From contig OY744469.1 in NCBI GenBank assembly GCA_963556145.1, positions 4,312,767 to 4,376,766 on the forward strand: a stretch of DNA of 64,000 nucleotides, written 5' to 3'. Below, one piece after another: positions 54,620 to 64,000 of this stretch; positions within the stretch are counted from its first letter, which is position 1; each line of letters opens with the position of its first letter. The DNA comes from Hygrocybe punicea (Eukaryota > Basidiomycota > Agaricomycetes > Agaricales > Hygrophoraceae). The position numbers and the translations under genes were made by a program. Below the pieces are notes generated by a model. The model was not told where the DNA came from. It saw only the letters and a list, made by a program, of their open reading frames with translations, and made no database searches.

Positions 54620-57600
54620 ATGTCTGACACTCCTGGGAGGCATCACGCTCACTTTGTAGAGTTTCGCGGACACGGTCCTCCACCTGACGACATTGGCTCT
54701 CCTGGTGACGTCTACTTTGACACTCAGAACGGCAAATATGTCCTCTACGGAAGACAGTTGAGTGGTTGGGAGCCATGTCCAACCAACCAGGCCGCGGAGG
54801 CTTTGTTACATCCCAACTTTCCATCCTACCATCTCATGCGGGGTTCTACTCCATCTTCTTGCAATTGGGTTCACAGGGAAGAATTTATATCAAAAAATGG
54901 CCCTTGGGTAGATGTCAAAGGTTCAGTTCGCTCTACAATTTCCACTCGTTCCAGTGGGAATCTGACGCAAGGATAGCATCGCCTTCATGCGGCAGCAAAA
55001 GGAAAGCATCGACCCTCAGTGCAGTCGGGATTGATTTGGCAAAAAAGCCGAAACATGGGTTGCGTCTACAAGTTTTGGGGCGGGAGGACATTCAAATCAT
55101 CACCGATAACCAACCACTCTTCAAAGAATCTGCTAAAACGCTTCCGCAGAAGCCTTCGGCAGCTGTGCGCTTCGGGTCCAAATCCAACCCAGGCGGCTCT
55201 CATCCCAAAGTTGTACCAATGACCGAAGGACTGCAACCAATTGCGGTGTCCCCTCTTTCGACCAGAACTGTTCACACGCGCAGCCCTTCCACAGCCTCGA
55301 CATTTAAATCTCCACAGAAACACAACAATGATTTATATCAAAGTATTGCACGTTCGATTGATACCCAGGTCCTGAACCTGCAGAAGAAGAATGCGAAGCT
55401 CGCAGCGGAGAATAAGGAACTTAGAGCCCAACTTCGTGAGGCAAATGAAAGGTCACAGTTGAAAAACCTCCGCGTGGCGATGCTCGAAGCGGAGATACGT
55501 CGGGTCGATCTTGCAGATATCGCACATCTGCTGAAGAAAGTATCTCATTTGGAACAGGACAACGAGAAATTGCGGAAGGGACAACAAGCAGCTGAGAGTG
55601 CAGCACCAACCGGACTCGATTCATCTCAACCCGGTTAGTGCATGTCCCGATATGTTTTTGAATTTCTGTTTTTCACATGTTACTGATCCCCAGTATTGGC
55701 TCCTGCCCCACCGAAGGTCTCGAGAACCCAAGAGGTCTCGAGAACCGAAGAGGTCTCGAGAACCGAAGAGGTCTCGAGAACCGAAGATGTCCCTGAAAAA
55801 GCGCTTTCTCCGGTTCCGGAACATCAACATCAGGTGGGCACAATAGCATCATCTTTAGCCACATTCTCAAATATCTATTGCATGCAGGCGCAATTGTCAT
55901 TGCCAAAAAAACCTGTCATCAGTTCGGTTGGGGTTCCGTGTTTCAATTATAAAATATGTATTGCCCTGCCAAAGTGCCTTGCTGAGCAATCCTTTAGGGT
56001 GAGTGGAACTTTCTCAAGAATTACGAAAAAGATAATAATGGCACACGGAGGGTAAGTCTGTCCTTAAACACCAGCCCCGCACTGATGAGATGCAACATAT
56101 TTTTTTTGGACCCACATTTTTAGGACGATAAACAACTCATTCGCTGGACCAGGATTCGCACTTATCGGGAGGAACCCCAGCATCAAGAAGCTTAACCGCC
56201 TCAAGAAGTCCGACCTCATCACAATAATTTCCGAAGATGAATTTATGAATATGATTTGCACTGCCGGAAAAAATTATAGCAGGCAGGAGGGCTCTCCCGG
56301 CGACGTGTTGCCGTTGCCGGTAATCTCAACCACAAAATGTCCCCCAGATGAAGTCGAACAGCCGCAGTGTGAAAACACAAGGAGCCCTCAGATAATGGTC
56401 AGTAACACCCATTATCACCGCCCGTTGTCTCCGAATTGTACTTCCGACTAATGTGGAGCTGTAGGTCGAAGTGAATGCGAGGCTGGTATCGGTGAGTCAC
56501 CATGTCATGATTATGGGCGTATATAACGCGGAGTCTGTTTCGTATGCAGCCTACGCAAGCCGATGGCCCAACAAGCCAGGATGTTGCAATTGAACTCGAC
56601 ACAAAGATTTCTGAGCCTTCGGACCCAACCGTGAACTGCTCCCCATCTCCCACTAGTTGTACTCCGGTTGACGCTCCTAGGGCACTGCCGTCGCACAAGA
56701 CGGAGGTTATGTCAAATTCCAAGCAAGGGATGAACGTAGATCATGCGTTGCTCCATCTTCTCGCGACCCCTCAGCCAATTGCTTCTGAAGAACCGTGGGT
56801 TGGCCAGCCATCCGATGACATTGATATGGAAGCGGAGGTGCCCGCCGAGCCGGATGCTTCAGGAGATCTGTGGACTGGCTCGGTGCCCAACGATATCGAC
56901 ATGGAAGCAGATGCGCTCGAGCCGGTGATTCGGGAAGTCTCTGTTGTTGGTCCTGATGCCACAACGCCGTCCGTTTGTGAACGTCCTACGGATGAGTATC
57001 CCTGTAGCCAGCTGGAGAATGGTAGTGATTTCAGAAAGGAATCAGAAATGACAGGCGAACGGGCGGAGGCCGGACAGGCCGACTTGGCACTGGAGCACCT
57101 TTCTGCCCCCATCTCTTCTGGGTCCACGACAGAGTTACCACAGACAAATCAACGAGACGTCGAAGACAGCGCTGACAAGTGGCTGTCTGCCCTCCCAGCT
57201 CTGAATCACGAAGTTCCTGCAGAGTCTGGTGCTGAAAAAGTTACCCTGGACGAGACTAAGGGAAGGGACGGGAGTACAAATCCTGCGGAGAGTGACTCGC
57301 GCCTGGAACTGCTGTCGGACGCGCTGGATATTAAGCAACTCGACCAGGGTGATTTGTTGACTGAGGCGACAAAGCAAGAACATTTTGAGGACAGGTTGTT
57401 GGATACTAAAGGTGCATTTTCTATGAGATCCATTAGACTAACGTTGACGTGATTTTCAGAAACTGCTTCCAACCGGATCAGACGAATTCACCTTGATGTG
57501 GTTTATCACACATCAAAGAGTGCCATATTTTGCCGATTTTGTCTGTCTGTGTTTTTATTTATTTTGTGTGAATTATGCTGATGGTTTGCGGATTGTCGTC

Positions 57601-57771
57601 GCCAGCCAAAAGGAGCCGGTTCGAATCGTGGAATATCCCCTGAAAATACCACCAATCCAGCTAGTTAATCACTGTGTGGACGAACATCCGAAAGAGTGTG
57701 AGATCCTGATGAGCATGGCCGATGAGCGGGTAGTGGAGATATCTCGGCAAGTGACTTCCACCGCTGAGTGA
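54620..57771 (+). CDS. Coiled-coil protein with BRCT-like domain (lineage-specific)
   Basis: Exons that keep frame: 54620-54920, 54977-55633, 55694-55833, 55888-56051, 56124-56397, 56465-56491, 56550-57416, then at least one more after an intron ending at 57459; the last splice and stop are uncertain. The N-terminal 60 aa include GHGPPPDDIGSPGDVYFDTQ and a following W motif. Exon 2 ends in a strong coiled coil (LNLQKKNAKLAAENKELRAQ ... HLEQDNEKLRKGQQ). Exon 3 has an 18-bp repeat giving (SRTEEV)4. Exons 4-5 encode a BRCT-like unit: AEQSFRVSGTFSRITKKIIM, AHGG, then FALIGRNPSIKKLNRLKKSD and LITIISEDEFMNMI. Exon 7 is long, acidic and repetitive (DIDMEAEVPAE, DIDMEADALE). BRCT domains bind phosphopeptides in DNA-damage proteins; that role here is only inferred. 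Neighbour context to the right is host-like. Confidence 0.5.
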
Positions 57772-57779
57772 TTCTCAAA

Positions 57780-58410
57780 CTTTGCATCAAGTTACGTTTT
57801 CTCAAACTTTGCATCAAGTTACGTTTTCCGCCAAATTATTGTTATCATATCATTTTGTGGTACTTTGCTCTCATGATTCCATGCAAATCCTGAACAAACC
57901 ACATGAATATTAATTATTGGTACATATACAATCAATAATGATTTCCGTTGAAGCCAGCATTTATCCCTTGGAAGTTGTACCAGGAGTTTCTGTTCCCGAG
58001 AACAGAACGAATCATTTCAGTACTCAGACCGCCACTATTAGAAGATGGCCCCTCCCCCTCCGCATGCTTTCAATCGGCCGGCCAGGTACATTTTACCTGA
58101 GTAATGTTTGTATTGAATCTATCAAAGAACATGTGGTGTTCTGGCGGTGTTTGAAACCGTGGGCGACACCACGTCTTCAACATCTGTGTAGTTGGGGCCA
58201 TGCGAGGCGTAGAGTCCTTGAGGTGTGGCTGAAGACAGTAGAGAAATGAGCAGGGGTCACCTGGCTGTGTACGTTGGATGGAGGTGAGGATGATGGAGGT
58301 AGCCCGTTCATATGTATCAATTTCTCTTGGCAAGATACCGCTCGATGGTAAGCCATCTGAAATGGCTGGCGGAGGTAATAAGGTATGCAGGAGCGGGGTT
58401 GTGTATACAC
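57780..58410. other. Intergenic region with a 27-bp direct duplication
   Basis: TTCTCAAACTTTGCATCAAG and TTACGTTTT are repeated head to tail at 57772-57828. No supported gene; ORFs at 57917-58249 (plus) and 58070-58333 (minus) overlap each other and match nothing I know. Confidence 0.35.
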
Positions 58411-58590
58411 TCAGAAAGGATATCGGTGGGCATTTGTGAGCGATTCCTTTTCCGATAGTATGTCACGGTAGAGCAAAGCTAGCACGACGGGGGTGATAGC
58501 TGCAAGACTCCCGATGGTTGCTACAGCTGCAACTGCCTGTTCACTGTGCAGCGTAACTTCAGCACTCCGCCAAAATAGGGGAAGAAGGAA
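58411..58590 (-). other. Possible coding exon, small single-membrane-span protein
   Basis: On the minus strand an open frame ends at 58411 and encodes a hydrophobic segment typical of one membrane span (AVAAVATIGSLAAITPVVLA, then LLYRDILSEKE). There is no in-frame ATG nearby, so an upstream exon would be needed. Weak, but the hydrophobic run is better organised than chance ORFs around it. Confidence 0.25.
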
Positions 58591-58732
58591 AACATGGCGC
58601 GATTAATGATTTAGAGCTGTAATAGTGGAAGGAGGCGCAGAGAACAATAAATTTGCACTGAACTTGAACATAACCAGGCTTGAGAATCACCTTAGACGAC
58701 ACCTTATGTTCGTGCTGCCAAACTGTCACCAT

Positions 58733-58854
58733 GGTGAGATGGCCGAGCGGTCTAAGGCGCCAGACTAAGGATCAGCTTATCTGATAAGCAAATTGGAGCA
58801 AGTCTCCAAGTTATCTGGTCCTCCGGGGCGTGGGTTCGAATCCCACTCTCATCA
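58733..58854 (+). tRNA. tRNA-Leu (anticodon AAG), with 42-nt intron
   Basis: Acceptor stem GGTGAGA pairs with TCTCATC (one G-U pair), discriminator A at 58854. D-arm and A box are GGCCGAGCGGTCTAAGGC; T-arm and B box contain GGTTCGAATCCC. The anticodon stem CCAGA (58760-58764) pairs with TCTGG (58814-58818) once the intron 58771-58812 is removed one base after the anticodon AAG (58767-58769), the standard position. A long variable arm (TCCTCCGGGGCG) fits the type II structure of leucine tRNA. It reads CUU and, with inosine, CUC codons. CCA is not encoded. This tRNA's 3' end matches the primer binding site at 23613. Confidence 0.96.
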
Positions 58855-58855
58855 G

Positions 58856-58863
58856 ATTTTTTT
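58856..58863 (+). terminator. RNA polymerase III terminator
   Basis: A run of seven or more T residues begins two bases after the tRNA-Leu 3' end, the usual Pol III stop. Confidence 0.8.
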
Positions 58864-59714
58864 AGTCGAATGAAACGTTGTACTCGGCACCATGGATACA
58901 TTTGCCAGGTCCTTGGAAACAGGGCAAATGCGGGTTCTCATTTTCGGGACAATGGTTTTACTTTTTTGTTAAGATCGAAAAGTGTGGCTTTCTTTGCCAC
59001 ATTATGGACGAGATAGTATAAAGCGCCTCGAGGTGGACGTCGATGTTCCGTTGCCACCGCTGCATTCCAGTCCTCCTATAGCCTGAGACTCATGCTGTTC
59101 AAAATCTCGGACATTATCTTCACCCCTCGTCATGTCCACCTACCAGGTGCGACTCGAATGGAGGCAAAGCCTCGACCCCAGAGGCCGCTGTAAGTGCTTC
59201 TCCGTTTGCAGCCTTTTGCGATGTCACTTATCGCGCTAGCTATCCAAGGAGTGAACCGTCGAGTCCGACTTCCTCACGGTGGCGTAGCCGACTCTTGTCC
59301 CCCAAAGCCATATCGCTCAGGTCATTCAAACGCCTTCGAAACTCCTCTCCGGATCCAACAGAGATCGTCTCACATTGAAGAACACAGATATCGAGGAAAA
59401 CACAGGAAGGATTTCATTTCATTTGTTGTTGTACACTATCCGTTCCCAAATCACACGTATCCTAGATGTTATATTAATGTAAAATGCATTGTGCGGGTAC
59501 GTTACGACTGCACTGTACTTATAGAACCAACCTATCGGCTGTTGCAAGTGGATATCCACAGGGAAAAAAGAGCAGAAGACAGTCATAATATTATATATTG
59601 TGTATAAGACACGCACAACAATTTGCACGAAAGAGTGGTCCGATAGGCTCGAAGCCAAACAGCCAAGACGGCCTAAATTCCCTGAGAGCAATAATGGACA
59701 TCACGTAGAGCGAA
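58864..59714. other. Intergenic region between tRNA-Leu and Bud6
   Basis: A plus-strand ORF at 59194-59607 and a possible start at 59132 exist, but joining them needs a 22-nt intron and the protein matches nothing I know, so no gene is called. The part 59400-59640 is AT-rich and probably includes the Bud6 3' untranslated region. Confidence 0.35.
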
Positions 59715-62700
59715 CTACGGAGTCAATGGTAATGTCACCGAACCAACAGATGGTGAGGGTGTCGAGGAGGAGTTCACGCCGCCGTTGAACATGGCCTTCA
59801 TCGTCATATCATTCTTCCGTTGCCGCACACGCTCAGCCTCTTCCGCGCCACCTGTCATTTTGAGTCTCTTCCCTCCAACAAATTCAGTCAACTCGGCTTG
59901 GAGCTCGTCCGATCGGCTAGCGAGTTCCTTTTCTCGATTCTTCTGACTCGCCTCGATGGCTTTAAGACGGCGTTCGGGGTCCACAGTGGCACCACGAATC
60001 TCAAGCATGACGGTGCTCAGGCCGTTGTGGCCCTCGTCTAGGGGCAGCGGCTTGAAACTTCGGTTGCGAGGCACACGTGCAGAGCCGCGGATAGAGATGA
60101 CCTTCTCAACGTGACCGTAAACTTCCACCACAGCTTTATGGTCCTCGAGGAGGTCGTTAAGAAACTCTTCCTGGTGGCTGAGAAACTGTTGTTCTTCGAC
60201 GATATTTTGCAGCTCCTCCTCCCAAGTCTTCTTCCACATCGGTTTGATCGTCTTGATATGCTCACTCAAGCTCTGCAGTTCGGTAGCGACTGTGGTGATG
60301 TCGTTCTTGATATTCTTAAGGTGCTGAGGCTTCGGAGTGACGTGTCGTTTCAGCACATCATCCTTGATACCCTCCACGATGTCCTGCAATTTCTCTACCT
60401 CCGTCAACACATTTTGGCTTCGCGTATCCAGAGTCTTCTTGCCCGAATCAATGTAGCTTCGTGCACCGCCAACTTTGGCGTTGGCCAGCTGCTTCACGGA
60501 CTGCGTCTTGGTCCGCAGCGTCTCGAGCGAATCCTTGGTCGTTTTCATGAATTCAGTATAAAGCTGCCGCATAATGCCCAAATCGCGACGGAGATTCTGA
60601 ACTTCGTCGAACTGCGTTTTCAGATCCGCAACGACACGACTTGAGTATTCCGACAGGACAGATCCACCGGTAGTCTGTGGCTGCAAAGACTGTCCTGTCA
60701 TCTGTGGCACCATCTGGCTGCCTAGAGGTGGACTTGGAATTTCAGGAGAATGATCATTTGTATAGCGCGAGAGGCGGCGAGCAACGTGCTGGAACTGGCG
60801 ATCTGTGGGGCGAGTGCGGGCAGGGGTGCTCTCAGCCAGGGGCTGGCCGACGATAGAGGGAGTATGTGACAGTTGACGAGAGGTGACCACGGCAGTTCGT
60901 AGTTCCTTAAGATCTTGAGATAGCGTTGATATTTGGGCGTCAATATGTTGTTTTATCTGATCAAGAGCTGCACACGCAAGCCAAATAGGTCAATCTGCAG
61001 CGGGTAAACAATGGGCATCACACACGTTCAATGTTGAGAGAAAGTAAGCATTTCTCCTTTACTTCATCCACATCCTCCAACTCGTACTGAACCCCGCTAG
61101 ACGGATCACGGATGTAAATCGCAGGAAAGTTTTCCAGGCCGGGATTGTAAGAAAACTTGTCGACGAACAACACACGTAACGACGAAAATGACAATCCAGG
61201 CTCAATGTTAACTTTTTTCACTTCGCGCCCTAGCTGCAAGAACACCGAGAATGAGTTTCCTGGTGGCGATGGGGGTAAGGTTTCCACAGCAGTTTCGCCT
61301 TCGGTTGGCCGTTCCGGAGTGGACGCACTCGGACCTGTTGAATGGGATACAGGTTCGGGCGTTCTTGAAGGTGTCGACGGTAACGGTGGCGCAGGAGACG
61401 TGGCTGCTCGGTCAGGAGTGGCAGAGCCCGATGCGTTTCGCCGTGAATGTGAGCTACGGTCACGGCGTGGTGCAGGATCGGGTTCTTCTACCTCAGTCAA
61501 AACATCCAGCTCTACAGGCGTTGGCGCAGAAGACACAGCCAAGGATCGCCGATTAGAACCAGTCCGTGACGGCCGCTCCCGAGTGTTGTAGTTGGTCATC
61601 TTTGTGATATTGTACGTGGAGAAACGTTTGGAGGCCCGTCGTTCCAGAGTATCACTCTTCTTCAGTGCGGCAAGTGAATTAGCCATTGCAGGGACCTGCG
61701 TTGCATCTAATGGTGGGGTCTCTAAAGGAGGGGTGGGGTCTCTAGGACTTGTTGGCTCATCGACGACGAGGACGGGAGCCGTCCGCGGTTGGTCTACAAG
61801 AGAGTAGCGCTTCACGCTTGCTGGAACTTGTGACAACGTGGCCGGCGGTACTTCTGGTTGAGGTGCTGGGATATCTGGCTCAGGTGGGCTGGTCACCGTT
61901 ACTGTTGCAGAACGTTTTGGTAAGTCGGGTTCTGTTCCAAAATAATCAGCGCGTAAAGGTGGAGCGGGGATAGTTGGAGAAGTGTTAGATCGTTGTCTGC
62001 GGTGTTGGGGTGATTGATCTGGAATGCCATTCTGATCCGGCGTAGGGTCAGCTTCCCTAGAAGGTGCAAGTAATCCGCCAGTGAAAGACTGATCAGCATT
62101 GGGCGGAGGGGTGGTTTGCGTGGATGACGGGTCTCTTCGTGGCGCAGAAGACTGCGTACCGTTACGGGAGCCCATGTCTCTGTCGTTCTCCGCAGCGGTC
62201 CGTGATAATTGGGATCGGTGTCCGCTTCCGGCTTCCCGTTCACGTCGAGAGGAGCGTGACGACCGACTGTCCGTACGCTCGTGAGTGGCTCTGTCGGACG
62301 ACCGATGCCGGTGATCTGAGACTATTCGTCGATAGATAGATTGCTTCCCCCGCAGGCCTTGCAGTAGATTTGTGATGATTTGGCGGACGATCGGGAGGTA
62401 TAACTCGAGATTCTCCGGTGTAGCATCCTCTGCCAAGCATTGTTCCAGAACATGTCGCAGGTCGTTTGGCACATCCATGAGTTCTCTGTGTGGAAAGATT
62501 CAAACACAATAATGTCAGAGCTTCAGTTTTGCGGGATGTCGAAGGACGTACGACATGTCGATCCCGAACGCCGAAAAAGCTGCTACAGCGAGGTTGAAGT
62601 CGTTTCCGAGACGGACATACACATCGCTGACATGGGTCTCGTCCACCTTGAGCTTGCTCCATGATGCAAGAGCCTCGAGCAGCTGCTTGATAGACACCAG

Positions 62701-62954
62701 TAGACGAGTTACGGCAGATTCCACCGCAGGCTGTTTGTTGTTATAGCGGTGAGAGGGAACGATGTCAGTGGCAAAGGACTCACATGAGCAGGACTGGCTC
62801 GTTCCAGTCGATCTCCGGCCCGTTCGATGGTCCGTTCGCTGCCTCTTTCACTCCTTGAGGAAGACACTGTCGATGAAACGGACTGATTGTCACGTCGAGA
62901 TGGGTGACCCTGGGGCGTAGCGTTGGAAGAGGCGGCAGGCCTGGCATATGACAT
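59715..62954 (-). CDS. BUD6: Bud6/AIP3, actin- and formin-interacting polarity protein
   Basis: Bud6 stimulates formin-driven actin nucleation and marks sites of polarised growth and septation. Four exons: 62784-62954, 62552-62730, 61026-62485, 59715-60967, all in frame, giving 1,020 aa. After a Ser/Arg-rich start, residues about 58-170 form the N-terminal domain (SAVTRLLVSIKQLLEALASW, VYVRLGNDFNLAVAAFSAFG, then DLRHVLEQCLAEDATPENLE). A long disordered Pro/Ser/Arg region fills most of exon 3. The hallmark AIP3 core begins at its end: FSVFLQLGREVKKVNIEPGL, SFSSLRVLFVDKFSYNPG, FPAIYIRDPSSGVQYELED and CLLSLNIE, continuing across the intron into LDQIKQHIDAQI. The C-terminal 300 aa are the coiled-coil actin/formin-binding part. 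ATG at 62954 was chosen because it opens the MSYARPAASS start; the frame reads further upstream through less plausible sequence. Antisense ORFs here are shadows. Confidence 0.94.
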
Positions 62955-63101
62955 TGAAGCAGAGCCCAAGTTACGAGCGCTTAACGGACACCCAAAAATG
63001 GAAGTGGCAGGCTTTTTTTTACGACCAACGAATATTATCATGAAGTTGATGGTAGGAGGAAACGATACACCGACAGCTATCCGTGCACGATACATAGATT
63101 A

Positions 63102-64000
63102 CTACTTGGTCACCCCCTCCGACCCTTCTAGCCGGAACCATGAAGGCACCAGCTTCCACAACCTTTCCCTCTCCCGAGTCGCCCACATCTCCAGCTGCAT
63201 CGCACACGGCTTGCATTCACAAAACTCGGTACCACCGCCCTTCAACTGGCCAAGCTCTTCGGCGACATAAAGAGGATCTGTACACCCACGTTCGCGGTCA
63301 AATAGGTAATGCTGTGTGGCGAGGTCGACGAGCTCAGAAAACTCTTTGCGGCATGCGCCTGCAGACACGCAGATGCCGCGCGCGGCGGAGAGGGAAGGCC
63401 TGCGCGAGTGTCCGTGCATGTTTGCAGTGGAGTGCGAGGTGTGGTGTTGTGGTGTTTGAGACTGGCGCAAGTAGTACATGTTGCCCATTGAGCGGATGAG
63501 GCTTGTAATGGCACTGTGAGAGGCTTCTTTGCCAAGTGTAAGTTTCTGCAGATCGGATGGGGAGATACGGGAGGATGGGGAGGCCAGATGGGTAGATAGA
63601 GGTTCGTCTTCTGTTGGTTCGAATATTTGGCTAAAGGAGTAGCGAGAAAGGTCGTAAAATGCGGAGGGCAGTAGTGAAGGCACGTCAACTTCTCTGGCAA
63701 GATTTATCACAGCCTTTTCGCAAATATGAGTGAATCGATGCAGCGGGTGCTTGTGATCGATCTATACACTCACGATCGGAGACGGATAACGAGGGGTCGA
63801 AAAAGCTGCCTCCAACTCGTGTGTGCGAGCCAAATCTTCTCTGGCATCCCATGCTTTCAAGGTAGATGGCCACGCGATACTAAGATGCGCGACGGCTTTC
63901 GTACGCAGGGAGTCAATGATGTATTTCGTGGAGAGGCGAAGAATGCCAGAGACTATCCGAAAATCATCTTGATCGTTGTTCCCAAAGTTACTGCACCATA
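63102..64000 (-). CDS. BTB/POZ-family protein, C-terminal part (5' end outside window)
   Basis: Two visible exons: 63774-64000 (frame open to the window edge) and 63102-63713, separated by a 60-nt intron, together 279 codons ending in VTK. The first has DDFRIVSGILRLSTKYIIDS, LRTKAVAHLSIAWPSTLKAW, a layout I know from the region after the BTB domain in the large family of basidiomycete BTB proteins; the second continues VINLAREVDVPSLLPSAFYD and ends with a Cys motif (CECKPCAMQLEMW) and KLVPSWFRL. The BTB domain itself must lie beyond 64000. Role unknown; BTB proteins mediate protein interaction, often as adaptors. It is on the same strand as Bud6, about 150 bp upstream of the Bud6 start codon. 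Confidence 0.7.

Noticed and set aside
59132..59607. Small two-exon gene between tRNA-Leu and Bud6
   Set aside because: It needs a 22-nt intron, far below the 45-65 nt seen in the other genes here, and the product is unrecognised.
60111..60644. 177-codon plus-strand ORF antisense to Bud6
   Set aside because: It lies wholly over the coiled-coil coding part of Bud6; a shadow of a Leu/Glu-rich frame.
61157..61591. 144-codon plus-strand ORF antisense to Bud6
   Set aside because: Mirror of the Pro/Ser/Arg-rich linker in Bud6; no independent signal.

Overview
The window is a stretch of nuclear DNA from a filamentous basidiomycete, most likely an agaricomycete. The evidence is short (about 45-60 nt) GT-AG introns in every conserved gene, a mitochondrial class 2 dihydroorotate dehydrogenase, a Bud6/AIP3 polarity gene, a BTB-type gene, an intron-containing tRNA-Leu(AAG), TTAGGG-type motifs, and transposon families typical of mushroom genomes (Tnp2/CACTA-like, Plavaka-type, HARBI1-like, hAT-like, Ty1/copia gag, basidiomycete tyrosine recombinase, TET/JBP oxygenase). 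I cannot name the species.

Layout. 1-5.5 kb: the end of a repeat-associated gene, an LTR-like repeat and a damaged tyrosine recombinase. 5.5-7.2 kb: DHODH (minus, 6 exons). 7.24-13.76 kb: a complete 6.5-kb Tnp2 transposon with terminal inverted repeats, a 7-bp target duplication, a transposase gene carrying one in-frame stop and an intact accessory gene; it sits in the end of a foldback repeat (to 14.18 kb) about 50 bp upstream of the DHODH start codon. 14.2-26.4 kb: small hAT-like elements with exact 8-bp target duplications, a copia gag fragment, and a stack of nested insertions (DUF6589-type gene, then hAT-like element, then a 2-kb LTR element without recognisable proteins). 26.6-34.1 kb: a giant imperfect palindrome with minisatellite outer arms and triplet-repeat inner arms. 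34.2-40.4 kb: decayed repeat genes, a TA-flanked palindromic MITE, a DUF6818-like pseudogene and an LTR-like repeat.

40.7-51.3 kb: a cluster made of a DUF6532-like gene, an 11-exon TET/JBP-type 2-oxoglutarate oxygenase, a kinase-like gene broken by one frameshift, and an intact Plavaka-type transposase; related short hairpins lie on both sides of the kinase-like gene. 51.7-54.2 kb: a HARBI1-like pseudogene with two in-frame TGA codons and repeat debris. 54.6-64 kb is the quieter, host-like end: a coiled-coil/BRCT-like gene, tRNA-Leu, Bud6 and a BTB-family gene cut by the window edge.

Two threads link the parts. Damage in several dead transposon genes looks like C-to-T change at CpG (Arg to TGA, and a recombinase Arg to His), while the window also carries a TET/JBP oxygenase, the enzyme class that oxidises 5-methylcytosine. 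And the LTR element has a primer binding site matching the 3' end of the tRNA-Leu encoded 35 kb away. Exon boundaries were worked out by hand from reading frame and GT-AG signals; there is no transcript evidence.
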